Source: Bacteroidales bacterium (GTDB lineage Bacteria > Bacteroidota > Bacteroidia > Bacteroidales > Bacteroidaceae). From it: a stretch of DNA of 64,000 nucleotides. Positions 8,782 to 17,739 of the stretch are shown here, in pieces; the stretch's first letter is position 1, and every line of letters begins with the position of its first letter. A program made the translations under genes and the position numbers. The notes beneath the pieces were generated by a model. The model did not search any database. It worked only from the letters and a program-made list of their open reading frames with translations, and was not told where the DNA came from. The stretch lies in contig JAATGU010000090.1 of the NCBI GenBank assembly GCA_015654535.1, positions 1 to 64,000 on the forward strand, given 5' to 3'.

Positions 8782-10241
8782 TCGGCGGGGTGATTGGTTT
8801 CAGGTGCTTTTCTTTTAAAAAGCAAGTGGATTATTTCATCTAATATATTAGAGCCTAACCATTTATTGAGGCTGATATAAGCAAATCCAAAGAGAAGAAT
8901 TTGCGCGGAGAGTAGTAGTCTCAGGTCTGCAATTACAAAACTCAACGGATAGAGGCAGGCAAATAGAAGGAGAGACTCTAGCAGATAGGGCATGATATCT
9001 TTTAATTGGAACCAAGCCGGATAGTTGCCGTGCCTGTGTACCATGATAATGTTTGCTAAATAAATGACTAAACGGGCGACAACCTGTCCGGCAACCATAA
9101 TCCATACACTTTGATGAAGGGTACACACCAAGGCAATGGCGGTTACCACCAGTTTGGAGACTTCCAACTTCAAAAGAATATCCGAACGACCGCTCACTTT
9201 CAAGAAGTTTGTGTTGATGGCAGTCAGTATGGTAAATATTCCTCCCACGCAGAGTAACTGAAAGAAGGGAATGGAATGTGCCCACTTGTCTGTTAGCGCA
9301 ATGCGTATAAAAGGATTTCCCACCAGTACCAGCCCGATCATTGCCGGAAAAGTGAGGAAAGAGGTGAGGCGGATGGTTTTGCGGTAAGCGCGCAACAAGC
9401 GTTCTTTGTCCTCTTGAATGGAAGAAAAGATGGGATAGGTGGCGCTTTGAATGCTTCCGTAGATGGAACTCACACCCATGTCACACATCTTATTTCCCTG
9501 GCTGTAATAGCCCAATTGCTGCAATGGGTAGATTTTTCCGATAAACACGGAGTAGATGTTGAGAAAACCTGTATTGATAATGCTGGAAAGCATTAAGTTG
9601 GAAGCGAAACCAAACAGCTCTCTGATGGATCGAAGACTAAATTCCCATTGAGGCCGCCAGTTGCTCACTACCCAAAGGAGCGAGGAACGGACAATGGCCA
9701 ATGAAAGAGGTTGTACCACCAATGTCCACACACCATAGCCGGTATAAGCCATATACAAGGAGAGCAATCCCGAAGCCAGCAAAGAAAGAAAATTAACTTT
9801 TGTGAGCTTCTTGAAATTAATCTGCTTGGTGAGTATGGTGGTCTGAATCAGACTCAGGGAGTTGACCGGAATAGCCAGAAAGACAATCCGGGCAATCAGT
9901 GTAAGGGAGGGCTGATTATAGAAACCCGCAATGAACGGAGCGCAAAAGAACAATAGGAGATACACCAGCATACTGGCTCCCAAGTTGAAATAGAACACGG
10001 AACTATAGTCTTTTCCCGTGGCGTCATTCTTACGGATGAGGGCAGCTGAAAAGCCGCTCTCTATTACTATGTTCGCTAAAGCGGTGAAAATGGCAAGCAT
10101 ACCTACCAAAGCATAATCTTCAGTAGAAAGGATACGGGCAACTAATATTCCCACTAAGAAGAGAATGATTTGTTGTCCCACTTTATCAAGCACATTCCAA
10201 ACGAGTGCCCAGATAGTTTTCTCCTTCAGTGTTTTTGCCAT
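8778..10241 (-). CDS. Wzx-type oligosaccharide flippase (MOP/PST family)
   Basis: A 487-residue integral membrane protein with about 12-14 hydrophobic segments, matching the polysaccharide transport branch of the MOP exporters. The start KEKTIWALVWNVLDKVGQQI and the following VARILSTEDYALVGML are characteristic of lipopolysaccharide flippases. It would move undecaprenyl-linked oligosaccharide across the inner membrane before polymerisation or ligation. It begins 16 bases after metG and overlaps the next GT gene, so it heads the glycan part of the operon. Confidence 0.9.
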   Translation of the reverse strand: MAKTLKEKTIWALVWNVLDKVGQQIILFLVGILVARILSTEDYALVGMLAIFTALANIVIESGFSAALIRKNDATGKDYSSVFYFNLGASMLVYLLLFFCAPFIAGFYNQPSLTLIARIVFLAIPVNSLSLIQTTILTKQINFKKLTKVNFLSLLASGLLSLYMAYTGYGVWTLVVQPLSLAIVRSSLLWVVSNWRPQWEFSLRSIRELFGFASNLMLSSIINTGFLNIYSVFIGKIYPLQQLGYYSQGNKMCDMGVSSIYGSIQSATYPIFSSIQEDKERLLRAYRKTIRLTSFLTFPAMIGLVLVGNPFIRIALTDKWAHSIPFFQLLCVGGIFTILTAINTNFLKVSGRSDILLKLEVSKLVVTAIALVCTLHQSVWIMVAGQVVARLVIYLANIIMVHRHGNYPAWFQLKDIMPYLLESLLLFACLYPLSFVIADLRLLLSAQILLFGFAYISLNKWLGSNILDEIIHLLFKRKAPETNHPAE

Positions 10242-10257
10242 CCTGCTTTATCTTGCT

Positions 10258-12297
10258 TTATTTTACTTCGCTACCCGGTTTTACTTCCTTGCCCGGCATA
10301 ATCACAGCCAGACTTCCGTCTTTGTTTTCGGCGGAAAGAATCATCCCTTCGGAAACAATGCCTTTCAGTTTGCGGGGAGCAAGGTTGGCAACGAAGCACA
10401 CCTGCTTGCCTACCAACTCTTCGGGCGCGTAATGTTTGGCGATGCCCGATACAATGGTGCGGCATTCCAGTCCGTCGTCAATCTTGAACTGAAGCAGTTT
10501 GTCGGCTTTCGGCACTTTCTGGCACTCCAATATAGTTCCCACACGGATATCCAACTTAGCGAAGTCATCAAATTCGATGTTCTCACGGATGGGATTTGCT
10601 TTATAATTGGCCTCTTCATTCGCTTTTTTTGTATCCAATAGTTTTTGCACCTGCGCTTCCACCACGCTATCTTCAATCTTTTCAAAGAGAAGTTCCGGTT
10701 TGTTCAACGTATGCCCCGCTTCCAAAAGGTCAGTATGGCCCAGTTCCGCCCAGTCAAACTCAGGCATATTGAGCATCTCTCTCAGTTTCTTGGAAGTAAA
10801 TGGTAAGAAAGGTTCGAATGCAATGGCCAGATTGGCAGCCAACTGAAGGCTGATATTTAGAATCGTCCCCACACGGGTAAGGTCAGTCTTTACCACCTTC
10901 CAAGGTTCTGTGTCGGCCAGATATTTATTCCCGATGCGGGCAAGGTTCATCGCTTCCTTTTGAGCCTCACGGAACTTGAACGTATCCAGGTAATGTTCTA
11001 CATCCTTCTTCACATTCTCAAAATCCGCCAAGGTCTGTTTGTCGTAATCATCCAGCTCGGCCGCGGCAGGAACCTGTGTGCCGAAATATTTTTCCGTCAG
11101 CACCAGCGCACGGTTCACGAAGTTTCCGAACACCGCCACCAATTCATTATTATTGCGAGCCTGAAAATCCTTCCAGGTAAAGTCATTGTCTTTTGTTTCA
11201 GGCGCGTTCGCGGTCAACACATACCGAAGCACATCTTGCTTACCGGGAAAATCCACCAAATATTCATGTAACCACACCGCCCAATTGCGGGAAGTCGAAA
11301 TCTTATCCCCCTCTAAATTCAGAAACTCATTGGCAGGCACATTGTCCGGCAAAATATAACTGCCTTCAGCCTTCAACATTGCGGGAAAAACGATGCAATG
11401 GAACACAATATTGTCTTTCCCAATGAAATGGATCAAACGGGTTTCGGGATCTTTCCACCATTTCTCCCACGAGTCCGGAAGCAATTCTTTGGTGTTGGAG
11501 ATGTAACCGATGGGAGCGTCAAACCATACATAGAGCACCTTTCCTTCCGCGTCAGGCAGAGGAACAGGAATACCCCAGTCCAGATCACGGCTCACCGCGC
11601 GGGGTTGAAGTCCCATATCCAGCCAGGACTTGCATTGTCCGTACACATTCGGCTTCCACTCCTTGTGATCCTCCAATATCCACTTGCGCAACCATGCTTC
11701 GTGCTTGTCCAATGGTAGATACCAGTGCTTTGTCTCACGCATCACCGGTTGATTTCCGCTGATGGCCGACTTAGGATTTATCAGATCTGTAGCATTGAGT
11801 GAGGTTCCGCACGCTTCGCACTGGTCACCGTAAGCATTCTCATTGCCACAATGAGGGCACGTTCCGGTAATGTAGCGGTCGGCAAGAAACTGCTTTGCCT
11901 CTTCATCATAATATTGTTCGGAAGTCTTCTCAATGAACTCCCCTTTATCATACAATTTTTTAAAGAAATCAGAAGCCACTTGGTGATGGGTAGCTGAAGT
12001 AGTGCGTGAGTAAATATCAAAAGAAATACCGAATTCCTCGAATGATTTCTTAATAATACCGTGATATTTATCAACCACGTCTTGTGGCGTAACGCCCTCT
12101 TTTTTAGCGCGGATGGTGATAGGTACACCGTGCTCGTCCGAGCCGCCAATGAAAAGCACGTCTTCTTTTTTCAGACGAAGGTAACGTACATAAATGTCAG
12201 CCGGAACATACACTCCTGCCAAGTGCCCAATGTGAACCGGACCGTTGGCATAAGGCAACGCCGAAGTCACCGTGGTTCTTTTATATTTCTTTTCCAT
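10258..12297 (-). CDS. metG: Methionyl-tRNA synthetase
   Basis: A 679-residue class I synthetase that charges tRNA-Met. The HIGH signature is at 22-25 within [11 protein letters not shown], the zinc knuckle [18 protein letters not shown] lies near 147-164, and the KMSKS loop appears as KISTS near 335. The C-terminal ~110 residues ([20 protein letters not shown] onward) form the Trbp111-like tRNA-binding dimerisation domain, so this is the long dimeric form. It is the first gene of the minus-strand run and has its own -7 box. The glycan genes appear to be transcribed from it by read-through. Confidence 0.98.
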   Translation of the reverse strand: MEKKYKRTTVTSALPYANGPVHIGHLAGVYVPADIYVRYLRLKKEDVLFIGGSDEHGVPITIRAKKEGVTPQDVVDKYHGIIKKSFEEFGISFDIYSRTTSATHHQVASDFFKKLYDKGEFIEKTSEQYYDEEAKQFLADRYITGTCPHCGNENAYGDQCEACGTSLNATDLINPKSAISGNQPVMRETKHWYLPLDKHEAWLRKWILEDHKEWKPNVYGQCKSWLDMGLQPRAVSRDLDWGIPVPLPDAEGKVLYVWFDAPIGYISNTKELLPDSWEKWWKDPETRLIHFIGKDNIVFHCIVFPAMLKAEGSYILPDNVPANEFLNLEGDKISTSRNWAVWLHEYLVDFPGKQDVLRYVLTANAPETKDNDFTWKDFQARNNNELVAVFGNFVNRALVLTEKYFGTQVPAAAELDDYDKQTLADFENVKKDVEHYLDTFKFREAQKEAMNLARIGNKYLADTEPWKVVKTDLTRVGTILNISLQLAANLAIAFEPFLPFTSKKLREMLNMPEFDWAELGHTDLLEAGHTLNKPELLFEKIEDSVVEAQVQKLLDTKKANEEANYKANPIRENIEFDDFAKLDIRVGTILECQKVPKADKLLQFKIDDGLECRTIVSGIAKHYAPEELVGKQVCFVANLAPRKLKGIVSEGMILSAENKDGSLAVIMPGKEVKPGSEVK

Positions 12298-12332
12298 ATA
12301 TGATGAATTTTATATTCCTTTTTTGTAACGCG

Positions 12333-12340
12333 CAAAGATA
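12333..12340 (-). promoter_or_regulatory. -7 box of metG
   Basis: The minus strand reads TATCTTTG, an exact TAnnTTTG match, 36 bases before the metG ATG. A start about 8 bases downstream would give a leader of roughly 28 bases. Confidence 0.6.
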
Positions 12341-12440
12341 AAGGTTTTTAGGGGAATAATGGAATATTAGCCTGGAAAAACAGACAGATTAGCTATTTTC
12401 CAAAGAAAGATTAGGTGCGAGGTGTACAGTATACTGCATT

Positions 12441-12506
12441 AAGGTCACGACCCTAATGCACCAACCTCATGACCTTGGCTTGTTAGGGTCACGACCTTAA
12501 TACTAC
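12441..12506. repeat. Three tandem 22-bp repeats with a TCAyGACC core
   Basis: The 350-base gap between the divergent metG and acyl-CoA synthetase genes holds three copies of a 22-bp unit (12441-12462, 12463-12484, 12485-12506). The shared core is TCACGACC, TCATGACC and TCACGACC, with GACC starting at 12449, 12471 and 12493. The first and third copies also form an inverted repeat in their flanks. The spacing of two helical turns suits a regulator that binds cooperatively on one face of the DNA. Otherwise the gap holds only the two promoters. Confidence 0.7.
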
Positions 12507-12607
12507 TTATTCAAGAAGTATTGGTTAGTTCCTCTGCACAAATCACCTAACTACTATTGAAAAATGAAAAAGAAGCAGCGGCTGGCGGATTAATTCCTCA
12601 AATTCAC

Positions 12608-12615
12608 TACCTTTG
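12608..12615 (+). promoter_or_regulatory. -7 box of the acyl-CoA synthetase gene
   Basis: TACCTTTG matches TAnnTTTG and lies 32 bases before the ATG at 12648. No clear -33 element is seen, which would fit control through the 22-bp repeats about 100 bases upstream. Confidence 0.55.
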
Positions 12616-12647
12616 TTTTTATAAATAAACGAGAAATATACACTCCT

Positions 12648-14708
12648 ATGATAACAAAAGAACTCTTGCATCCCCAAAGCATTGTAGTGGTGGGTGCATC
12701 CAACAATGTGCATAAACCAGGCGGGGCAATACTGAAAAATCTGATTACCGGTGGATACCAAGGCGAACTTCGGGCGGTAAATCTTAAGGAAAGTGAAGTG
12801 CAAGGAGTTATTTCTTATAAAGACGTGTCGACTATTCCCGATACCGATCTGGCGGTACTGGCTATTCCCGCAGGAATGTGTCCCGCGGCGGTGGAGATTC
12901 TTGCCCGCGACAAACAGGTGCGGGCTTTCATCATTCTTTCGGCAGGCTTCGGCGAGGAGACTCATGAAGGGGCGGAATTGGAAGACACCATCCTTGCGAC
13001 AGTGAACAAGTATGGCGCGGCATTGATCGGCCCCAATTGCATTGGATTGATGAATATGTGGCATCATAGCGTGTTTACCCAACCTATCCCTCAACTGAAT
13101 CCGAAAGGGGTAGACCTGATTTCGAGCTCGGGAGCCACAGCCGTTTTTATTCTCGAAAGTGCCGTGACCAAAGGATTGCAATTCAATTCCGTGTGGTCGG
13201 TGGGAAACGCCAAACAGATCGGGGTGGAAGATGTGCTGCAATATATGGACGAAACGTTCGATGTGGACAAAGATTCTAAAATAAAACTGATCTATATAGA
13301 AAGTATTAAAGATCCCGATCGGTTGCTCTTTCACGCTTCCTCACTCATCCGTAAAGGCTGTAGGATTGCCGCTATCAAATCGGGAAGTTCCGAGAGTGGA
13401 AGCAGAGCCGCCTCCTCTCACACCGGAGCCATCGCCAGCTCCGATTCAGCCGTTGAGGCTTTGTTCCGTAAGGCAGGCATTGTCCGCTGCTTTTCTCGTG
13501 AAGAGCTCACCACGGTGGGCTGTATCTTCACACTTCCTCCCCTGAAAGGGAAAAACTTTGCGATAGTAACCCATGCCGGCGGCCCCGGAGTGATGCTTAC
13601 CGATGCCCTCTCCAAAGGCGGACTAAACGTACCCAAACTGGAAGGCGAGCTGGCGGACGAACTAAAAAGCAAGCTTTTCCCCGGAGCAGCTGTGGGAAAC
13701 CCCATCGACATACTAGCCACCGGAACGCCCGAACAACTGGGAATCGCCATTGATTACTGTGAAAACAAATTTGAAAACATAGACGCAATCCTGGCTATCT
13801 TCGGAACCCCCGGATTAGTGACCATGTTTGATGCCTACGAAGTACTTCATCAGAAGATGCTAACTTGTAAAAAACCCGTCTTTCCCGTGCTTCCGTCCGT
13901 GCATACCGCTGGTAAAGAGGTCGAGGTCTTTCTTGGCAAAGGACATGTGAACTTCTCCGATGAAGTCACTCTGGGAACCGCGCTCTCCCGCATCATGAAT
14001 GTTCCACAGCCCGCGGTGAAAGAGATTGAACTCTTCGGGGTAGATATCCCCCGTATCCGTCGCATCATCGACTCCATTCCCGATAACGGATACATCAAAC
14101 CCCACTATGTGCAAGCACTCTTGCACTCAGCCGGCATTCCCATTGTAGAAGAGTTTGTCTCCGCAAACAAAGAAGAAGTCTTAGCGTTTTCCCGTCGTTG
14201 TGGATTCCCCGTGGTAGCCAAAGTGGTCGGTCCCGTGCACAAATCCGACATAGGCGGAGTAGCGTTGAACATAAAGTCCGAACAACACCTCGCGTTAGAG
14301 TTTGACCGGATGATGAAGTTGCCCGAAGTCACCGCCGTTATGGTACAACCCATGCTCAAAGGCACCGAACTTTTTATAGGAGCCAAGTACGAAGAGAAGT
14401 TTGGGCACGTGGTACTCTGTGGATTAGGCGGTATTTTCGTTGAAGTCCTCAAAGACGTCTCCTCTGGTCTGGCTCCCCTTTCCTACGAAGAAGCCTACTC
14501 CATGATACATTCCCTGCGAGCTTACAAAATAATTCAGGGCACCCGTGGTCAGAAAGGAGTGAACGAGGATAAGTTTGCCGAAATAATTGTCCGGTTGTCA
14601 ACCTTACTTCGCTTTGCCACCGAGATAAAGGAAATGGATATTAATCCTTTGTTGGCTACTGATAAGGAGATCATTGCGGTGGATGCTCGGATACGGATTG
14701 AAAAATAA
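12648..14708 (+). CDS. Acetate--CoA ligase (ADP-forming), fused alpha and beta subunits
   Basis: A 686-residue NDP-forming acyl-CoA synthetase. It would interconvert acyl-CoA + ADP + Pi with acid + CoA + ATP, giving substrate-level ATP during fermentation. Order of parts: CoA-binding Rossmann domain (SIVVVGASNNVHKPGG, about 10-25), succinyl-CoA-ligase-like domains with GPNCIGLMN and the phosphohistidine loop SHTGAIASSDSAVE (about 261-274), then an ATP-grasp domain from about 475 (GFPVVAKVVGPVHKSDIGGV) to the end. The start is the first ATG, following a -7 box. Substrate preference (acetate, propionate or aryl acids) cannot be told from sequence. Confidence 0.93.
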   Translation: MITKELLHPQSIVVVGASNNVHKPGGAILKNLITGGYQGELRAVNLKESEVQGVISYKDVSTIPDTDLAVLAIPAGMCPAAVEILARDKQVRAFIILSAGFGEETHEGAELEDTILATVNKYGAALIGPNCIGLMNMWHHSVFTQPIPQLNPKGVDLISSSGATAVFILESAVTKGLQFNSVWSVGNAKQIGVEDVLQYMDETFDVDKDSKIKLIYIESIKDPDRLLFHASSLIRKGCRIAAIKSGSSESGSRAASSHTGAIASSDSAVEALFRKAGIVRCFSREELTTVGCIFTLPPLKGKNFAIVTHAGGPGVMLTDALSKGGLNVPKLEGELADELKSKLFPGAAVGNPIDILATGTPEQLGIAIDYCENKFENIDAILAIFGTPGLVTMFDAYEVLHQKMLTCKKPVFPVLPSVHTAGKEVEVFLGKGHVNFSDEVTLGTALSRIMNVPQPAVKEIELFGVDIPRIRRIIDSIPDNGYIKPHYVQALLHSAGIPIVEEFVSANKEEVLAFSRRCGFPVVAKVVGPVHKSDIGGVALNIKSEQHLALEFDRMMKLPEVTAVMVQPMLKGTELFIGAKYEEKFGHVVLCGLGGIFVEVLKDVSSGLAPLSYEEAYSMIHSLRAYKIIQGTRGQKGVNEDKFAEIIVRLSTLLRFATEIKEMDINPLLATDKEIIAVDARIRIEK

Positions 14709-14992
14709 TTGCCAGGTTTTATCATACTCATTCCTTAAAGAGCCGGCTATTTATGTCTGATAGCTTTAATAGATGTCAGGTTGTAAAGAAAGCTTTTAGT
14801 TACGGCTCGTCGTTGTTTTTTAGTGTAAAGTGGAAGACTTGAGATAAAAAGCGCTTATTATAGTAGCATTTATTTCATTTAGAGATTGATTAGGGTGAAA
14901 TGGAACGTAGAAATGACTTTTTTGAAGGTTGGACTTATTTATCTGATAATTAGGATATAATAGCTAGCTACAAACATTTTTTAAATCCAAGC

Positions 14993-15086
14993 GCGGAGGG
15001 TATTTCTTAGACTTTATATACTAATATAGATAGATATAATTTATATTATAGTATCTATAGTATAGAGCTTAAGAAACCACCTCCGC
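14993..15086. repeat. Long imperfect hairpin with GC-rich feet and an AT-rich stem
   Basis: The left arm GCGGAGGGTATTTCTTA (14993-15009) and right arm TAAGAAACCACCTCCGC (15070-15086) are complementary at 14 of 17 positions. The AT-only middle is itself roughly self-complementary. The CCTCCGC motif occurs a second time just after the right arm (15090-15098). The element resembles intergenic repeats rather than a gene. Confidence 0.6.
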
Positions 15087-15142
15087 ATCCTCCGCGCCTA
15101 TCACCAGTTGTGATTTCTTTGTTGCTTTTTTCTACTGTCTTT

Positions 15143-15185
15143 CTTAGTCCTGTTAAAAAGATGCCTGATCTTCTTTTTCAAGAGG
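15143..15185. repeat. Dispersed terminator-like repeat, copy 1
   Basis: A ~44-base stretch with a 24-base core of AAAAAGATG, six variable bases, then CTTCTTTTT. The core can fold into a stem ending in a T-run. A close copy lies at 55351-55394; see that entry. Confidence 0.6.
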
Positions 15186-15338
15186 TATAATTTCCTTTTA
15201 TTAGAATAAGAAAGATCACAATCTTTTTTTCTTATTAATAAGCGTTTTTTGTTCTATACCAGTTCTGAATAACTTGAATATTCAATGATTATTCCACTTA
15301 ACTTACAATACTAGACAAATAAAAATGACTTTTACTAA

Positions 15339-15407
15339 AATAGGTAGATTAGTTGTATTTTTTGGCTTTATCGTTTTATTTTGGTTTTAATAATATCCCT
15401 ATTTTTG
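15339..15407 (+). promoter_or_regulatory. Promoter and putative HTCS operator of GH2
   Basis: The -7 box TATTTTTG is at 15400-15407. The proximal half-site TTTTGGC starts at 15360, exactly 40 bases before the box, as in five other promoters of this locus. The distal half-site (15339) is poor. The TTG at 15353 also matches the shared TTGyAT pattern. A transcript would start near 15415, which supports the ATG at 15440 as the true start. Confidence 0.55.
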
Positions 15408-15439
15408 TTCATAAAATGAAATATTTAAAGTTTAATGTT

Positions 15440-17251
15440 ATGAGAAGAATCCTTCTTTCCGCTTTTTTATTATTAGCTGTTGTAACAAGCCGGGCGCAGT
15501 GGGCACCGGCAGGTGAACGAATTAAAACCCAATGGAGCGCAGAACTTAATACGTCCAATGTGTTGCCTGAATATCCGCGCCCTATTATGGAACGTAAGGA
15601 TTGGAAAAATCTGAACGGATTGTGGAATTATGTTGTCATTGATAAAGGAAAAGCTATTCCGCAGAAGTTTGACGGGCAGATTCTTGTGCCGTTTGCCATT
15701 GAATCCTCTTTATCGGGAGTGGGAAAAAGAGTCGATGAAAACCACGAATTGGTTTATTCCCGAAATTTTGAACTGCCTTCAGCGTGGAAAGGGAAAAAGG
15801 TCTTGTTGCATTTTGGTGCAGTCGATTGGAAAGCAGATGTATGGGTAAATGAGGTGAAAGTAGGTTCTCATACGGGAGGTTATACCCCGTTTACTTTTGA
15901 TGTGACTGCCGCTCTGAATAAAGGAGAAAATAAATTGGTTGTTAAAGTGTGGGATCCTACAGACAAAGGATATCAGCCGCATGGTAAGCAAGTGAGTAAC
16001 CCTGAAGGCATTTGGTATACTCCGGTTACCGGCATCTGGCAGACCGTTTGGCTGGAACCCGTTGCCGAAAAATACATCCGGAATCTTCGCATTACGCCGG
16101 ATATCGATAATTATTTCCTCACTGTAAAGGCGGAATTAAATATCGCTTCCATCTCCGATTTAGTTGAAGTCGGGATCTATGATGGCGATAAGTTGGTTAG
16201 TACGGGTAGAAGCATTAACGGCGAAGCTGTAGAAATACCCATGCCGGAAGACGCCAAATTGTGGAGCCCGGAATCTCCTTTCTTGTATTCATTGAAGGTA
16301 AGTTTGAAAAATGGAGGTAAACTTATAGATAGGGTTGAGAGCTATGCCGCTATGCGGAAATATTCCACCGGACGTGATGCAAACGGCATCGTTCGTTTGG
16401 AGTTGAACAATAAGCCATTGTTTCAATTCGGTCCGCTTGATCAAGGATGGTGGCCTGACGGTTTGTATACCGCTCCTACGGATGAGGCGCTGCGTTATGA
16501 CATTCAGAAGACCAAAGACTTTGGTTTCAATATGATCCGAAAACATATTAAAGTGGAGCCTGCCCGCTGGTATACTTATTGTGACAAATTGGGAATCATC
16601 GTATGGCAGGATATGCCCAGTGGTGACCGTAATCCGGAATGGCAATCCCGTAACTATTTTAACGGGACGGAGAGGAAACGTTCCGAAGCTTCCGAGGCCT
16701 GCTATCGCAAGGAGTGGAAAGAAATTATGGATTGTCTGTATTCCTACCCGTGCATAGGGACATGGGTACCGTTTAATGAAGCTTGGGGACAGTTCAAAAC
16801 GCCTGAAATCGTGGAATGGACGAAACAGTATGATCCTACCCGTTTAGTGAATCCGGCAAGTGGAGGTAATCATTATGCTTGTGGTGATATACTCGATCTG
16901 CACCATTATCCGGAACCGAAAATGTTTCTGTATGACGCACAACGTGCTACGGTATTGGGCGAATTCGGCGGTATCGGGTTGGTGTTGAAAGACCATCTTT
17001 GGGAACCGAATCGTAATTGGGGGTATGTCCAGTTCAATTCTTCCAAAGAAGCTACGGACGAGTATGTGAAATATGCTGATATGTTGTATAGGCTTATAGA
17101 CAAGGGATTCTCCGCCGCGGTTTATACTCAGACGACGGATGTGGAGGTAGAGGTAAACGGCTTGATGACTTACGATCGCAAGGTGATTAAGCTGGACGAG
17201 AAAAGGGTAAATGAGGCAAATACACGTATTTGTAATGTTTTTAACAAATAG
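15440..17251 (+). CDS. Glycoside hydrolase family 2 (beta-galactosidase/beta-glucuronidase-like)
   Basis: A 603-residue secreted enzyme. I chose the ATG at 15440 because it gives a proper signal peptide (RRILLSAFLLLAVVTSRA, cleavage before QW) and lies behind the likely transcript start; upstream in-frame starts would lengthen the N-terminus without a signal. The GH2 order is visible: sugar-binding jelly roll (about 30-190), Ig-like domain (about 195-280), TIM barrel (about 290-590). The acid/base is E447 in PFNEAW and the nucleophile E508 in LGEFGG. It would release a beta-linked terminal sugar in the periplasm. It is followed by a strong terminator, so it is monocistronic, apparently under the HTCS. 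Confidence 0.9.
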   Translation: MRRILLSAFLLLAVVTSRAQWAPAGERIKTQWSAELNTSNVLPEYPRPIMERKDWKNLNGLWNYVVIDKGKAIPQKFDGQILVPFAIESSLSGVGKRVDENHELVYSRNFELPSAWKGKKVLLHFGAVDWKADVWVNEVKVGSHTGGYTPFTFDVTAALNKGENKLVVKVWDPTDKGYQPHGKQVSNPEGIWYTPVTGIWQTVWLEPVAEKYIRNLRITPDIDNYFLTVKAELNIASISDLVEVGIYDGDKLVSTGRSINGEAVEIPMPEDAKLWSPESPFLYSLKVSLKNGGKLIDRVESYAAMRKYSTGRDANGIVRLELNNKPLFQFGPLDQGWWPDGLYTAPTDEALRYDIQKTKDFGFNMIRKHIKVEPARWYTYCDKLGIIVWQDMPSGDRNPEWQSRNYFNGTERKRSEASEACYRKEWKEIMDCLYSYPCIGTWVPFNEAWGQFKTPEIVEWTKQYDPTRLVNPASGGNHYACGDILDLHHYPEPKMFLYDAQRATVLGEFGGIGLVLKDHLWEPNRNWGYVQFNSSKEATDEYVKYADMLYRLIDKGFSAAVYTQTTDVEVEVNGLMTYDRKVIKLDEKRVNEANTRICNVFNK

Positions 17252-17293
17252 TTTATAGATAAGAATACAGCGCTAATTGATATTTTCAGTTAT

Positions 17294-17325
17294 GAGAAGG
17301 CGGGAGGCCCTGCCTTCTTTTATTA
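17294..17325 (+). terminator. Rho-independent terminator of GH2
   Basis: GAAGGC (17296-17301) pairs with GCCTTC (17312-17317), extended by an outer A-T pair, followed by TTTATT. It lies 45 bases after the GH2 stop. The rest of the 17252-17739 gap shows only a TATCTTTG at 17387-17394 with no obvious gene behind it, and the HTCS promoter. Confidence 0.75.
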
Positions 17326-17613
17326 TAAAACAGAAAGATTAAAGTAAAAAGCAGAAAGATGGAAACAGGAATTGAATCATAATCACTATCTTTGTGGGTT
17401 TAAAGATAAATTAAGTATTCAACAATACAAATAGGCAGTAGATTCTTGTAAAATATAGGTTATTAAGGTGGAGATTATATCTGATAACCCAGAACGGCAA
17501 TCCTAAAGAAAGAAGAAATAGCTTTTGCACATAGTTATTTCAAAATATTTATGAACGTGGGGTTATACTACCGAAGGCATGAAAACAACGTTTTGGTGTG
17601 AAATCAAACACTT

Positions 17614-17682
17614 CTTTGACTGATAAGTTCTAAGGTTTGACTTTATTGTTTTATTTTCTTTTTAAGAAAAGGCTTATTTTTG
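17614..17682 (+). promoter_or_regulatory. HTCS promoter with a direct-repeat operator
   Basis: Two direct repeats, CTTTGAC at 17614 and GTTTGAC at 17635, are 21 bp apart, and the second starts 40 bases before the -7 box TATTTTTG (17675-17682). The layout is the same as in front of GH115, SusC and other genes here, so the regulator may control its own synthesis. The leader would be about 50 bases. Confidence 0.6.
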
Positions 17683-17739
17683 TTTTTAAAATGGTACTCT
17701 TCCTTTGATAGACCTGCAATAAACCTTAAATATAGTATT

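Larger units (their letters stand above)
14709..15439. other. 731-base non-coding gap
   Basis: No convincing gene is seen. The gap contains a long imperfect hairpin (14993-15086), a terminator-like repeat (15143-15185) that recurs at 55351, and the promoter of the following GH2 gene. Confidence 0.6.

Noticed and set aside
12543-13334. 263-codon open frame on the minus strand inside the acyl-CoA synthetase gene
   Set aside because: It is antisense to a well-conserved gene and has no domain or promoter.
17387-17394. TATCTTTG as a promoter
   Set aside because: It matches the -7 pattern, but no gene follows before the HTCS promoter 280 bases downstream.
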